Shown piece after piece: positions 1 to 6,663 of a stretch of 16,489 bases of DNA. The stretch is from an uncultured bacterium (GTDB lineage: Bacteria > Patescibacteriota > Minisyncoccia > Phycocordibacterales > PALSA-1337). Where the stretch lies: the NCBI GenBank assembly GCA_903905325.1, contig CAIVGA010000013.1, positions 1-16,489 of the forward strand, read 5' to 3'. Each line of letters starts with the position of its first letter. The first letter of the stretch is position 1. A program made the position numbers and the translations under genes. Below the pieces are notes generated by a model. It was not told the DNA's origin. It did no database searches and saw only the letters and a program-made list of their open reading frames with translations.

Positions 1-1
1 A

Positions 2-862
2 ACTCTTACCTCTTCGAAAGATGTAGATTTTTCATACAACTCACAAAGTGCTCGTTTCCGTGGAAATATTTATCACAGACAAGGCACACCTGCCATTGCA
101 TTGCGCTTGATTCCAAAAGCAATTCGTACTTTGGCAGAGCTTCATCTGCCACCCATTCTTGAGAGTTTCACTCGCAAGTCACAGGGTTTCTTTTTGGTGG
201 TAGGTCCAATTGGTCAAGGTAAGACTACAACTTTGACGACTATGATAGAAATGATAAATCAGACTCGTACAGAACATATTTTGACTATTGAGGATCCTAT
301 CGAATACCTTTTTGAATCAAAGAAATCCATCATAGACCAACGTGAAGTTAGAATAGATACACCAGATTTTGCAAATGCTCTTACCGCAATGTTTCGTGAG
401 GATATAGATGTTTGTATGGTTGGAGAAATGCGCGATACTGCAACCATTTCTACTGCTGTTACCGCTGCCGAAACTGGTCACTTGGTATTTTCTACTCTAC
501 ACACCAACAACGCTGCACAGACTATAGATCGTATTATTGACTCTTTTCCTGCAACTCAACAAGATCAGATTCGTATTCAGCTTGCAGGTTCATTGACTGG
601 TATCTTTTCTCAAAGACTCATACCAAGTATCTCTGGCGGACTTGTTCCGGCTTATGAACTTCTCATCAACAACTACGCTGTAGCAAACCTTATTCGTGAA
701 CGTCGTAGCCATGAGATCAATACTGTTATCGAGACCAGTTCACAACAGGGTATGATCGATCTCAACCGTTCATTGGCTGAGCTTGTTAGGTCTGGTCAGA
801 TTACTGTAGAAAGTGCTTATGCTTATTCTATGAATCCAAAGACACTGGAGCGTCTAATATAG
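2..862 (+). CDS. pilT: Type IV pilus retraction ATPase PilT (5' end missing)
   Basis: This is the C-terminal part of a hexameric secretion-type ATPase that powers pilus retraction at the cytoplasmic face of the membrane. The frame is open from the left edge, so the gene begins outside the window; the TTG at 101 is only an internal codon. Visible landmarks are an N-terminal-domain end (RFRGNIYHRQGTPAIALRLI), a Walker A GPIGQGKTTT at 203-232, the Asp box (TIEDPIEYLF), a Walker B with the catalytic Glu (MVGEMRD) and the His box (TGHLVFSTLHTNNAAQTIDR). RFRGNIY and ALRLIP point to PilT rather than the extension ATPase PilB. Walker A has Ile and Gln where many PilTs have Thr and Ser, and Walker B has VCMVGEM for the usual VILVGEM; both still satisfy the motifs. 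pilC follows after 21 nt, presumably on the same transcript. Confidence 0.93.
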   Translation, partial: TLTSSKDVDFSYNSQSARFRGNIYHRQGTPAIALRLIPKAIRTLAELHLPPILESFTRKSQGFFLVVGPIGQGKTTTLTTMIEMINQTRTEHILTIEDPIEYLFESKKSIIDQREVRIDTPDFANALTAMFREDIDVCMVGEMRDTATISTAVTAAETGHLVFSTLHTNNAAQTIDRIIDSFPATQQDQIRIQLAGSLTGIFSQRLIPSISGGLVPAYELLINNYAVANLIRERRSHEINTVIETSSQQGMIDLNRSLAELVRSGQITVESAYAYSMNPKTLERLI

Positions 863-883
863 TGGATATACTTATTTAATCTT

Positions 884-2098
884 ATGTTATTCAATTACGA
901 AGCAGTAGAATCAGCCTCAGGAACAAAGAGATCCGGATCTATTGATGCGGTAAATATTGATATAGCTATAAATTCTCTTCAAAGAAGAAATTTGGTTGTG
1001 ATAACGATCAAAGAAGCCGACGAAGAGACATCATTTTTTACGAGAAAAATTTCATGGTTCGACCGTGTTTCAACGAAAGATGTTGTTATCTTGTCACGTC
1101 AACTCTCTACTTTGTTTCAAGCTCAAGTTTCAGCTTTGAGAGTTTTCCGTTTGCTCTCTGGTGAAGTAGATAACAAAAAGCTTGGCAGTATTTTGCAAAT
1201 TATCACTGACGATATTCAAGGCGGAAGTTCTATTTCAACTGCTCTCTCAAAACACCCCAAGGTTTTCTCGCCATTTTATATAAACATGGTTAAGTCTGGT
1301 GAAGAGTCTGGAAAGCTCGATGAAGTTTTTCAATATCTCGCTGACTATCTAGATCGCGAATATGACCTTGTTTCAAAAGTTCGCGGAGCCCTTATATATC
1401 CAGCTTTCGTCATGGTTACATTTATCGTGGTTATGATTCTTATGTTTACGATGGTTATTCCAAAGATTAGTTCTATCATCATAGAATCTGGGGGAGATAT
1501 TCCTGTTTATACGCAGATCATCCTTGGTATTAGTAATTTCCTTGTGAATTATGGATTCGTTTTGATCGCAATTTTGGTTATTGTTGGTTTCTTTGTCGCT
1601 CGTTATGTTCGTACGACTGGTGGACGTATTGCTTATGATCAGCTCAAGTTGAGTATTCCTTATATCAGCGTTCTATATCGCAAACTTTATCTTTCACGTT
1701 TTTCTGACAACATGAATACAATGCTTGTTTCTGGTATTCCCATCGTGCGCGCTTTGGAGCTCACTTCGAACGTTATAGACAACCGAGTTTATCAAGGGAT
1801 TATTACCGTTGCGGCAGAAAGGGTTAAAGGCGGCAAGACACTATCTGAATCATTATCTGGTTACCCCAAGGAAATTCCTGGTATCGTTGTACAAATGATC
1901 AAAGTTGGTGAGGAAACAGGAGAAGTCGGTTCTATTTTGAAAACCGTGGCCAAATTTTATGTTCGTGAAGTAGAGACAGCCGTTGACGCAACAGTCTCAC
2001 TCATCGAACCAGCCATGATCGTCTTTCTCGGAGGGGGAGTGGCTATTCTCTTGGCATCAGTCTTGATTCCTATATATAGTATTGCTAGTGCGCAATAA
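884..2098 (+). CDS. pilC: Type IV pilus inner-membrane platform protein PilC
   Basis: A 404-residue protein of the PilC/GspF family, the usual length. It forms the membrane platform that the ATPases act on to add or remove pilin subunits. The N-terminus (FNYEAVESASGTKRSGSIDA) is the canonical family start, supporting the ATG at 884. Two T2SSF repeats are visible, about residues 69-192 and 272-394, each with its internal signature (KSGEESGKLDEVF at 137-149 and VGEETGEVGSIL at 341-352). Three membrane segments are seen at about 168-193, 217-242 and 374-399. It lies 21 nt after pilT and 4 nt before the first pilin gene. No Shine-Dalgarno sequence precedes the ATG; a TATACT at 867-872 lies 11 nt upstream, but an independent promoter there is not convincing. 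Confidence 0.95.
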   Translation: MLFNYEAVESASGTKRSGSIDAVNIDIAINSLQRRNLVVITIKEADEETSFFTRKISWFDRVSTKDVVILSRQLSTLFQAQVSALRVFRLLSGEVDNKKLGSILQIITDDIQGGSSISTALSKHPKVFSPFYINMVKSGEESGKLDEVFQYLADYLDREYDLVSKVRGALIYPAFVMVTFIVVMILMFTMVIPKISSIIIESGGDIPVYTQIILGISNFLVNYGFVLIAILVIVGFFVARYVRTTGGRIAYDQLKLSIPYISVLYRKLYLSRFSDNMNTMLVSGIPIVRALELTSNVIDNRVYQGIITVAAERVKGGKTLSESLSGYPKEIPGIVVQMIKVGEETGEVGSILKTVAKFYVREVETAVDATVSLIEPAMIVFLGGGVAILLASVLIPIYSIASAQ

Positions 2099-2102
2099 AG
2101 GT

Positions 2103-2735
2103 ATGAAAAAATTTTCGAGGGGTTTTACACTTATTGAATTGATGGTGGTAATTGCAATTATTGGGATTTTAGCTGGTATTATTTTGGTGAGTTTGAATGG
2201 TGCAAGATCGAATACAAAAGATACGGCCATAATCTCTGACCTTCACCAGCTTCGTAATTTTTTTGAACTGAACAAAGATCCGATTACTGGGTCATATGTG
2301 CAATCAGGGGCAAATTCAATACTTGGATTATGTGGTGGGTCTGGTTTTACACCATCTACTGGTTATTATACCAATGCAGCCGGAACGGTAAATGCACTCC
2401 AAACTCAACTAGCTATTCTTGTTGCCGATATTGGACATCAAAATTCTAATAAGACGCTTTCTACATGGGATATGCTTTATCCAAATCCTCCTATAAGTTT
2501 ATCTGCTACTGGAGGTTGTTCTCTTGGCGGGACCTTATATGATAGCGGTGTAATTATCTATTCATTTTCTGGATATGATTATGCTATATATGCAGCATTG
2601 AATAATGGAGCATACGCTTGTATAGATTCATCCGGAAATGTCATATCCAAAGGCTCAACTATAACTCATGCCAACTTTACTACAGGAGGTTTTACACCTT
2701 TAGACTCAAGTGGAAGACGTATGATCTGTGAGTAA
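2103..2735 (+). CDS. Type IV pilin, first of two close paralogues
   Basis: A 210-residue prepilin with a 7-residue leader, MKKFSRG, then FTLIELMVVIAIIGILAGII, the class III signal cleaved and N-methylated by PilD. Glu5 of the mature protein is present. The ATG at 2103 is preferred over the in-frame TTG at 2082, which lies inside the end of pilC and would give an atypical leader. The helix runs into VSLNGARSNTKDTAIISDLHQLRNFFE, typical of GspG/PilA-like pilins. The globular part is Ser/Gly/Thr/Asn-rich and holds four cysteines, one three residues from the C-terminus (MICE), as in pilins with a disulfide-closed D-region. It follows pilC by 4 nt and is probably co-transcribed with it. The N-terminal third is almost the same as in the pilin at 2849, but the rest is unrelated. 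Whether it is a structural or minor pilin cannot be told. Confidence 0.88.
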   Translation: MKKFSRGFTLIELMVVIAIIGILAGIILVSLNGARSNTKDTAIISDLHQLRNFFELNKDPITGSYVQSGANSILGLCGGSGFTPSTGYYTNAAGTVNALQTQLAILVADIGHQNSNKTLSTWDMLYPNPPISLSATGGCSLGGTLYDSGVIIYSFSGYDYAIYAALNNGAYACIDSSGNVISKGSTITHANFTTGGFTPLDSSGRRMICE

Positions 2736-2745
2736 TTATCTTGTG

Positions 2746-2754
2746 TTATCCACA
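2746..2754 (+). promoter_or_regulatory. Perfect DnaA-box match upstream of the pilin promoter
   Basis: The 9-mer TTATCCACA equals the consensus DnaA box and lies just upstream of the -35 hexamer at 2759. A single copy is expected by chance now and then, and no cluster is seen that would mark an origin. A related TTTCCACAG lies at the promoter at 13716. It may be a DnaA-responsive site or part of a lineage-specific promoter motif. Confidence 0.3.
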
Positions 2755-2758
2755 GCCC

Positions 2759-2788
2759 TTGAAGAAGGGATAAATTTCGTAGTATAAT
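2759..2788 (+). promoter_or_regulatory. Sigma-70-type promoter for the pilin at 2849
   Basis: TTGAAG at 2759-2764, an 18-bp spacer and a perfect TATAAT at 2783-2788. It lies in the 113-bp gap after the previous pilin, and the expected transcription start is near 2795. It is the best -35/-10 pair in the window and feeds a single gene that ends at a strong terminator. Confidence 0.72.
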
Positions 2789-2794
2789 GTTCAT

Positions 2795-2819
2795 AACAAC
2801 CTTCAATCACAGGTTTGTT
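2795..2819 (+). promoter_or_regulatory. Possible 5'-end stem-loop in the pilin mRNA leader
   Basis: AACAACC (2795-2801) can pair with GGTTTGTT (2812-2819), giving seven base pairs with one bulged T and a 10-nt loop. It falls exactly where the transcript from the 2783 -10 box should begin. A hairpin at the extreme 5' end often stabilises mRNA. The rest of the leader to the ATG at 2849 is A/T-rich and has no Shine-Dalgarno sequence. Confidence 0.35.
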
Positions 2820-2848
2820 GGTAGTCTATTAATAATCTAATTTATAAT

Positions 2849-3379
2849 ATGAAAAAATATACAAAAGGTTTTACACTTATTGAATTGCTAGTGGTTATCG
2901 CAATCATAGGTATTTTGTCATCAATTATCTTGGTGAGCTTAAATGGTGCAAGAGGTAAGGCTAACGATGCAAAAGTTCAAGAACAGCTTTCTGGTATAAG
3001 AACACAGGCGCAACTCTTTAGTCCTTCAGGTTCTGCTACTAATGCAGTGGTTGGTGGAACAGGACCCGTTGTTGGTGTATTTGCAACGTCTATTACTGGC
3101 TCGGCGTCTGGTAATCTCTTTACCGATAACCAGAGTGCGGATTACAGTCTCTTCAATCTTATTAATGGTTTACCATCAAATACTCCTATATTTTATGCGG
3201 CAGATGGAACTTCTCCAAGTACTGGTGGTAAGTGGATGTTTGCGGCAGCAGTTTCAACTGGAGCCTTTTGCGTTGATTATACTGGCTCTACAAGGCTTGC
3301 TATAAGTTCAACTGCCATTACTACCTCGGCAGGTATGACGGGCCTCTTTACCAGTTACACTACTTATAGTTGTAGCTAA
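2849..3379 (+). CDS. Type IV pilin, probable major subunit
   Basis: A 176-residue prepilin: leader MKKYTKG, then FTLIELLVVIAIIGILSSII with Glu5 present. The N-terminal 35 residues match the 2103 pilin at 29 positions. The globular domain is Ala/Ser/Thr/Gly-rich and has two cysteines near the C-terminus (GAFCVDYTG and the terminal YSCS), the pattern of a C-terminal disulfide loop. This is the only pilin gene with its own strong promoter and its own intrinsic terminator (3403-3430), so it probably makes an abundant monocistronic transcript. That context, its compact size and its simple fold suggest the main filament subunit, although no expression evidence is available. The ATG directly abuts a TATAAT at 2843-2848, which is too close to act as its promoter. 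Confidence 0.88.
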   Translation: MKKYTKGFTLIELLVVIAIIGILSSIILVSLNGARGKANDAKVQEQLSGIRTQAQLFSPSGSATNAVVGGTGPVVGVFATSITGSASGNLFTDNQSADYSLFNLINGLPSNTPIFYAADGTSPSTGGKWMFAAAVSTGAFCVDYTGSTRLAISSTAITTSAGMTGLFTSYTTYSCS

Positions 3380-3402
3380 GTTGATCTAAATTGATTGGTG
3401 TG

Positions 3403-3430
3403 AGAAAAACAGCTATTTGGCTGTTTTTCT
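3403..3430 (+). terminator. Strong intrinsic terminator after the probable major pilin
   Basis: An 11-bp perfect stem, AGAAAAACAGC (3403-3413) with GCTGTTTTTCT (3420-3430), has a 6-nt TATTTG loop. The 3' arm provides the T-run and the 5' A-run gives the same on the other strand, so it may work both ways. It lies 23 nt after the pilin stop codon and just before the promoter of the next gene. Confidence 0.85.
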
Positions 3431-3445
3431 GTGTAAGACATTTTA

Positions 3446-3454
3446 TGTTATAAT
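3446..3454 (+). promoter_or_regulatory. Extended -10 promoter, 6 nt from the ATG
   Basis: TGTTATAAT is an extended -10 element (TGn plus TATAAT at 3449-3454). No good -35 is visible, as expected for this class. Only 6 nt separate the hexamer from the ATG at 3461, so transcription should begin at or within a base or two of the start codon, giving a leaderless mRNA. Confidence 0.65.
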
Positions 3455-3460
3455 TATTCC

Positions 3461-3967
3461 ATGTCAAAAAACTCTTTTAAAGGCTTTACTCTTGTAGAAT
3501 TAATGGTCTCTATCGCTATTATTGCTATTATGACAGCCATTATTACTGCCAATTTCGCTGGTTCACGCTCTCAAGCTAGAGACGGTCAGAGAGTGTCTGA
3601 TCTTGGTCAAATACAGCTTGCACTTAGCCTCTTCTTTGATAGATGTGGTACTTATGCAACAACAACGTCTGGTACTACTAATGTAAGCACTATGTCTAAT
3701 TCTGGTTGCGTAGATCAACAAGGAAACACGATTAAGTTTACAGATTATTTACCAAAGATACCAGTTCCACCCATGCCAAAACCAACCGGCGGTCAGACTT
3801 ACTATGAGTATGTTTCGAATGACGCAAATACTCCAACAGATTTCGTCTTACACACAATTCTCGAAGGTACCAACAATGCAACAAAAAATTCACTGATTTC
3901 GCCACCTAGTTGGGCTTCGTCATTCACTTGCGATAGCACCGTGAATTATTGTCTCGGCTCAAAATAA
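3461..3967 (+). CDS. GspG-like type IV pilin/pseudopilin
   Basis: A 168-residue prepilin: leader MSKNSFKG, then FTLVELMVSIAIIAIMTAII with Glu5. After the helix comes SRSQARDGQRVSDLGQIQ, then LALSLFFDRCGTY. This is the hallmark of the GspG-like pilins, where a small globular domain follows an ARDxxRxxDLxxIxxAL helix end. The domain contains a proline-rich stretch (YLPKIPVPPMPKP) and four cysteines (FDRCGTY, SGCVDQ, FTCDST, NYCLGS), enough for two disulfides. It starts a new transcription unit behind a terminator and an extended -10 promoter. pilD follows 12 nt after the stop codon in the same frame. It could be an alternative filament subunit or a minor pilin. Confidence 0.88.
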   Translation: MSKNSFKGFTLVELMVSIAIIAIMTAIITANFAGSRSQARDGQRVSDLGQIQLALSLFFDRCGTYATTTSGTTNVSTMSNSGCVDQQGNTIKFTDYLPKIPVPPMPKPTGGQTYYEYVSNDANTPTDFVLHTILEGTNNATKNSLISPPSWASSFTCDSTVNYCLGSK

Positions 3968-3979
3968 CATATCAACATC

Positions 3980-4777
3980 GTGGACTTATATTTTCTTATC
4001 TTAGCCTTCATCTTCGGAACTTTGATTGGGAGTTTTCTTAATGTTGTCTCACTACGTTTCAATACTGGAGTTGGCTTAGGTGGTAGATCCAAGTGTATGT
4101 CATGTGGAAAGACGCTAAGTTGGTTGGATCTGGTTCCAATATTGAGTTTCTTGGTTTTACGTGGCTCATGTCGCTCTTGTAAGAGTAAAATTTCATGGCA
4201 ATATCCTCTGGTTGAATTTATGGCTGGAGTTATTTTTACCTTGATCTTCTTTGCATTTCCACCTACAAGCTACTTGTCTGGCGTGATCACACTTTTCCAA
4301 TTGGTAATAGCGTGTCTTCTAGTTGTAATTACCGTTTACGATATAAAACATAAGATTATTCCAGATAAATTCGTATACACTTTTTGCATTTTAGCTCTAG
4401 TGACTTTGTTTATTGGGGGTTCATCTTGGTGGCATATTCCTAGTTGGCAAATGCTTGTAGCGGGACCACTTCTAGCTTTACCATTTGCAGCTATGTGGTT
4501 TTTTTCACGAGGGACATGGATGGGATTTGGAGATGCAAAATTGGCACTTGGCATGGGTTGGCTTCTAGGTATAAACGGGGGAGTGAATGCGGTCATATTG
4601 GCTTTTTGGATTGGAGCTATTGCTAGTTTGGCTTGGATATTCTATTCACGTAAAAAGTTCAAACCTCGAATGGAAATACCATTTGGCCCATATCTCATAT
4701 TAGGTTTATACATAGTTCTAGTTTTCAAAATTATTGTTATAGATCTACATGTTGTCAAAGCAATATTCGCGCTATAA
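3980..4777 (+). CDS. pilD: Prepilin peptidase / N-methyltransferase PilD
   Basis: A 265-residue polytopic membrane protein of peptidase family A24. It cleaves class III prepilin leaders after Gly and methylates the new N-terminus. The N-terminal domain has the two CxxC pairs of the cytoplasmic zinc-binding loop (Cys39/Cys42 in CMSC, Cys64/Cys67 in CRSC). The catalytic aspartates are Asp121 (YDIKHKIIPD) and Asp185 (GFGDAKLALGMG), and the IPFGPYLILG motif is near the end. Several membrane helices are visible, including about 83-120 and 131-146. The GTG at 3980 is the first possible start, because an in-frame stop at 3965-3967 ends the preceding gene, and MDLYFLILAFIFGTLIGSFLNV is the normal family N-terminus. 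No ribosome binding site is seen. It sits among its own substrates; seven prepilin genes lie within 5 kb. Confidence 0.95.
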   Translation: MDLYFLILAFIFGTLIGSFLNVVSLRFNTGVGLGGRSKCMSCGKTLSWLDLVPILSFLVLRGSCRSCKSKISWQYPLVEFMAGVIFTLIFFAFPPTSYLSGVITLFQLVIACLLVVITVYDIKHKIIPDKFVYTFCILALVTLFIGGSSWWHIPSWQMLVAGPLLALPFAAMWFFSRGTWMGFGDAKLALGMGWLLGINGGVNAVILAFWIGAIASLAWIFYSRKKFKPRMEIPFGPYLILGLYIVLVFKIIVIDLHVVKAIFAL

Positions 4778-4778
4778 T
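4752..4778 (+). promoter_or_regulatory. Promoter overlapping the end of pilD
   Basis: TTGTCA (4752-4757), a 15-bp spacer and TATAAT (4773-4778). The -10 box contains the pilD stop codon (4775-4777). The ATG at 4785 follows after 6 nt, the same spacing as at 3461, so the minor-pilin transcript from this site would be leaderless. The short spacer is a weakness. Confidence 0.5.
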
Positions 4779-4784
4779 ATCTTC

Positions 4785-5435
4785 ATGAAAGGGTCTAAAT
4801 CCAAAGGGTTTACTATACTTGAGCTAATGGTTTCGGTTGCTATCTTTGTATTTATGACATCTCTATTGATCGCCAAGTTCGGTAATTTCAACCAGAGTAC
4901 GCTTCTCACAAACCTTATATATGATGTAGCTTTGGCTATACGTACAGAGCAGACATCTAGTATTGGTGTTGTGAACTCTGGAAACGGAAGTGGTCAATCG
5001 TTGTTCCAATATCCTCACGGTGTGCATTTTACGACACAGTCTATTCCCACAGATCCATCTACAGATAACACTAAGATTATTCAGTTTTCAGATGTGAATT
5101 CTAGTGGTACAACGGGTGGTACTTATGTTACAGGTGACACCGTTGAAAATACGTATACGATTACTAAAGGTGCCAAGGTGACTTATCTGTGTATGGGAAA
5201 TGAAACCGTTTGCTCACCTTCTACTAGAAATGCCAATCCTGCTTTATCTGTGACTAGTGCAGACATAACATTCAAGCGCCCTGACCCATCAGCAATAATA
5301 TGTGTAAATGGAACTTCATGTAATTCTTCAAATGGCAAGAGTTCGATTTATATAGAAATTGGTATTCCGGGTGTTTCTGGTGGCACGAGAGCAGTAGTGG
5401 TGACTAACAATGGGCAGGTTTATATTTTGAAATAA
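4785..5435 (+). CDS. GspH/FimT-like minor pilin
   Basis: A 216-residue prepilin: leader MKGSKSKG, then FTILELMVSVAIFVFMTSLL with Glu5. The ATG at 4785 gives a typical 8-residue leader. An in-frame ATG at 4749 lies 29 nt inside pilD and would add 12 residues. After the helix, NQSTLLTNLIYDVALAIRTEQTSS and the C-terminal SIYIEIGIPGVSGGTRAVVV with NNGQVYI match the GspH/FimT plan, where a long β-sheet domain ends in a strand pair. Four cysteines form two close pairs (LCMGNETVC and ICVNGTSC), suggesting two small disulfide loops. It leads a four-gene block with H-J-I-K-like order, the set that forms the pseudopilus tip and primes assembly in type II secretion and type IV pilus systems. The next gene starts 1 nt after its stop. 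Confidence 0.85.
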   Translation: MKGSKSKGFTILELMVSVAIFVFMTSLLIAKFGNFNQSTLLTNLIYDVALAIRTEQTSSIGVVNSGNGSGQSLFQYPHGVHFTTQSIPTDPSTDNTKIIQFSDVNSSGTTGGTYVTGDTVENTYTITKGAKVTYLCMGNETVCSPSTRNANPALSVTSADITFKRPDPSAIICVNGTSCNSSNGKSSIYIEIGIPGVSGGTRAVVVTNNGQVYILK

Positions 5436-5436
5436 C

Positions 5437-6081
5437 ATGTATAAAAGAATTGATTTTAAAAATGGATTTACATTAGTTGAGATTATGATCTCACTGGGTA
5501 TTTTTGCAATTGTGGCAGTTATTGCTGTTGGAGCACTTCTAAAGGTTCTAGATGCCAATAAAAAAGCTCAAAGTATACAAGATGCAGTGACGAACCTGAG
5601 TTTTGCTATAGAAACAATGTCTCGCGACATTAGAACTGGGACAAAATATGATTGTGGTACTAGCTATTCATTAACTCCAACTCCTACACCGTGTCCTTCT
5701 TTCAATTCAGCTCAACCTTTATATATATCATTTATCTCATCTGAGAGAGCTACTGATAATTCTGGTCAGTTGTGTGATTCATTACAACTACTAGTTTATA
5801 CTTATGAGTTTACTCCAGATCCTAATAACTCCGGATATTATCTTCTTAAAAAAGCCAAACAAGGTGAGGGTTGTTCACCGAGCTCTGGAGCTATGTCGTC
5901 TTTTGAGAATATAGTTTCTCCTCAGAATGTTAAAATCAAATCGTATAGTGTTGAGGTTAATAATACTAGTTCTAGTCAATATCCTTTGGCTCTAGTTCAT
6001 ATTACTGGTTATGCCGGAATTGGTACTTCTACACAGACGTATTTTAGCCTTCAGACGGCCGCTTCATCGCGACAAAGATAA
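5437..6081 (+). CDS. GspJ/PilW-like minor pilin
   Basis: A 214-residue prepilin: leader MYKRIDFKNG, then FTLVEIMISLGIFAIVAVIA with Glu5. The segment NLSFAIETMSRDIRTGTKY after the helix and the C-terminal YFSLQTAASSRQR are typical of the GspJ/PilW group, in which the C-terminal strand is followed by a polar tail rich in Ser, Arg and Gln. Four cysteines are present (YDCGTS, TPCPSF, QLCDSL, EGCSPS). It starts one base after the preceding stop and the next gene begins 4 nt after its own, so translational coupling is likely. No Shine-Dalgarno sequence is seen. The role in the tip complex is inferred from family resemblance and gene order. Confidence 0.85.
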   Translation: MYKRIDFKNGFTLVEIMISLGIFAIVAVIAVGALLKVLDANKKAQSIQDAVTNLSFAIETMSRDIRTGTKYDCGTSYSLTPTPTPCPSFNSAQPLYISFISSERATDNSGQLCDSLQLLVYTYEFTPDPNNSGYYLLKKAKQGEGCSPSSGAMSSFENIVSPQNVKIKSYSVEVNNTSSSQYPLALVHITGYAGIGTSTQTYFSLQTAASSRQR

Positions 6082-6085
6082 TTAT

Positions 6086-6658
6086 ATGAGATTACATAAT
6101 GCTCCAATTAAATATGTGAAAGTCTCTGCTACAAAAGGATTTACCTTGATAGAAACGCTTATTGCTGTGGCCGTGCTTATGATTGCTATTGCTGGTCCAC
6201 TTTCTATTTCTAGTAAAGCTTTGACAACATCTTTGTATGCTCGAGATCAAACTACGGCTTCATATTTGGCTCAAGAGGAAATGGAACTGATTAAAAATTA
6301 TAAGGATAATAATATAATGAACAGCCCGCCATGGACTAACGGTTTGGATAGTTGTATCGGAACAACGGGGTCATACTGCGATCTTAGTCCATCAAATGTT
6401 AAAACGATTTGTCCTTCTTCTGGCACCTCAGGTTGCCCATTAAAATTGTCCGACAATGGTACATATACAAGCGATGGAACTGGTGGGCCGACTATTTTTA
6501 GTAGAAATTTTAAACTCTTTAAAATTCAAAATCGTTATACAGCTCCTGATAATGACCCCAATGAATATCAAGTTATTATTACTGTATTTTGGAATTCTGG
6601 AAGTGTAGTAAATACAGTAGTTTTGCGTTCTGAAATAACATCTGCTGCTGAACAGTAA
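6086..6658 (+). CDS. GspI/PilV-like minor pilin
   Basis: A 190-residue prepilin when read from the ATG at 6086. The leader would be an unusually long 18 residues, ending ATKG, then FTLIETLIAVAVLMIAIAGP with Glu5. An in-frame GTG at 6116 would give a normal 8-residue leader (MKVSATKG) and is a realistic alternative. An ATG at 6011 lies far inside the previous gene and is unlikely. The region SYLAQEEMELIKNYKDNN after the helix is the GspI/PilV hallmark (A-x-EExELIKNxRDxN). Four cysteines are present (DSCIG, SYCDLS, TICPSS, GCPLK). The C-terminus ends in strands (YQVIITVFWNSG, NTVVLRSEI). It is 4 nt downstream of the GspJ-like gene and 5 nt upstream of the GspK/PilX-like gene. Confidence 0.84.
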   Translation: MRLHNAPIKYVKVSATKGFTLIETLIAVAVLMIAIAGPLSISSKALTTSLYARDQTTASYLAQEEMELIKNYKDNNIMNSPPWTNGLDSCIGTTGSYCDLSPSNVKTICPSSGTSGCPLKLSDNGTYTSDGTGGPTIFSRNFKLFKIQNRYTAPDNDPNEYQVIITVFWNSGSVVNTVVLRSEITSAAEQ

Positions 6659-6663
6659 AATAT

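Noticed and set aside
101..103. TTG as the start of pilT
   Set aside because: The upstream codons encode conserved PilT sequence (RFRGNIY), so the true start lies outside the window.
2082..2102. In-frame TTG extending the first pilin upstream
   Set aside because: It lies inside the end of pilC and would give an atypical 14-residue leader; the ATG at 2103 gives the standard leader.
2756..2769. CCCTT-GAAG-AAGGG hairpin after the first pilin
   Set aside because: The stem is only 5 bp and has no T-run, and the -35 hexamer overlaps it, so it is not a convincing terminator.
2843..2848. TATAAT directly touching the ATG at 2849
   Set aside because: With no gap before the ATG, transcription would start inside the coding region; the pair at 2759/2783 is better.
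4749..4784. Upstream ATG for the GspH-like pilin
   Set aside because: It overlaps pilD by 29 nt and produces a 20-residue leader; the ATG at 4785 gives a typical 8-residue one.
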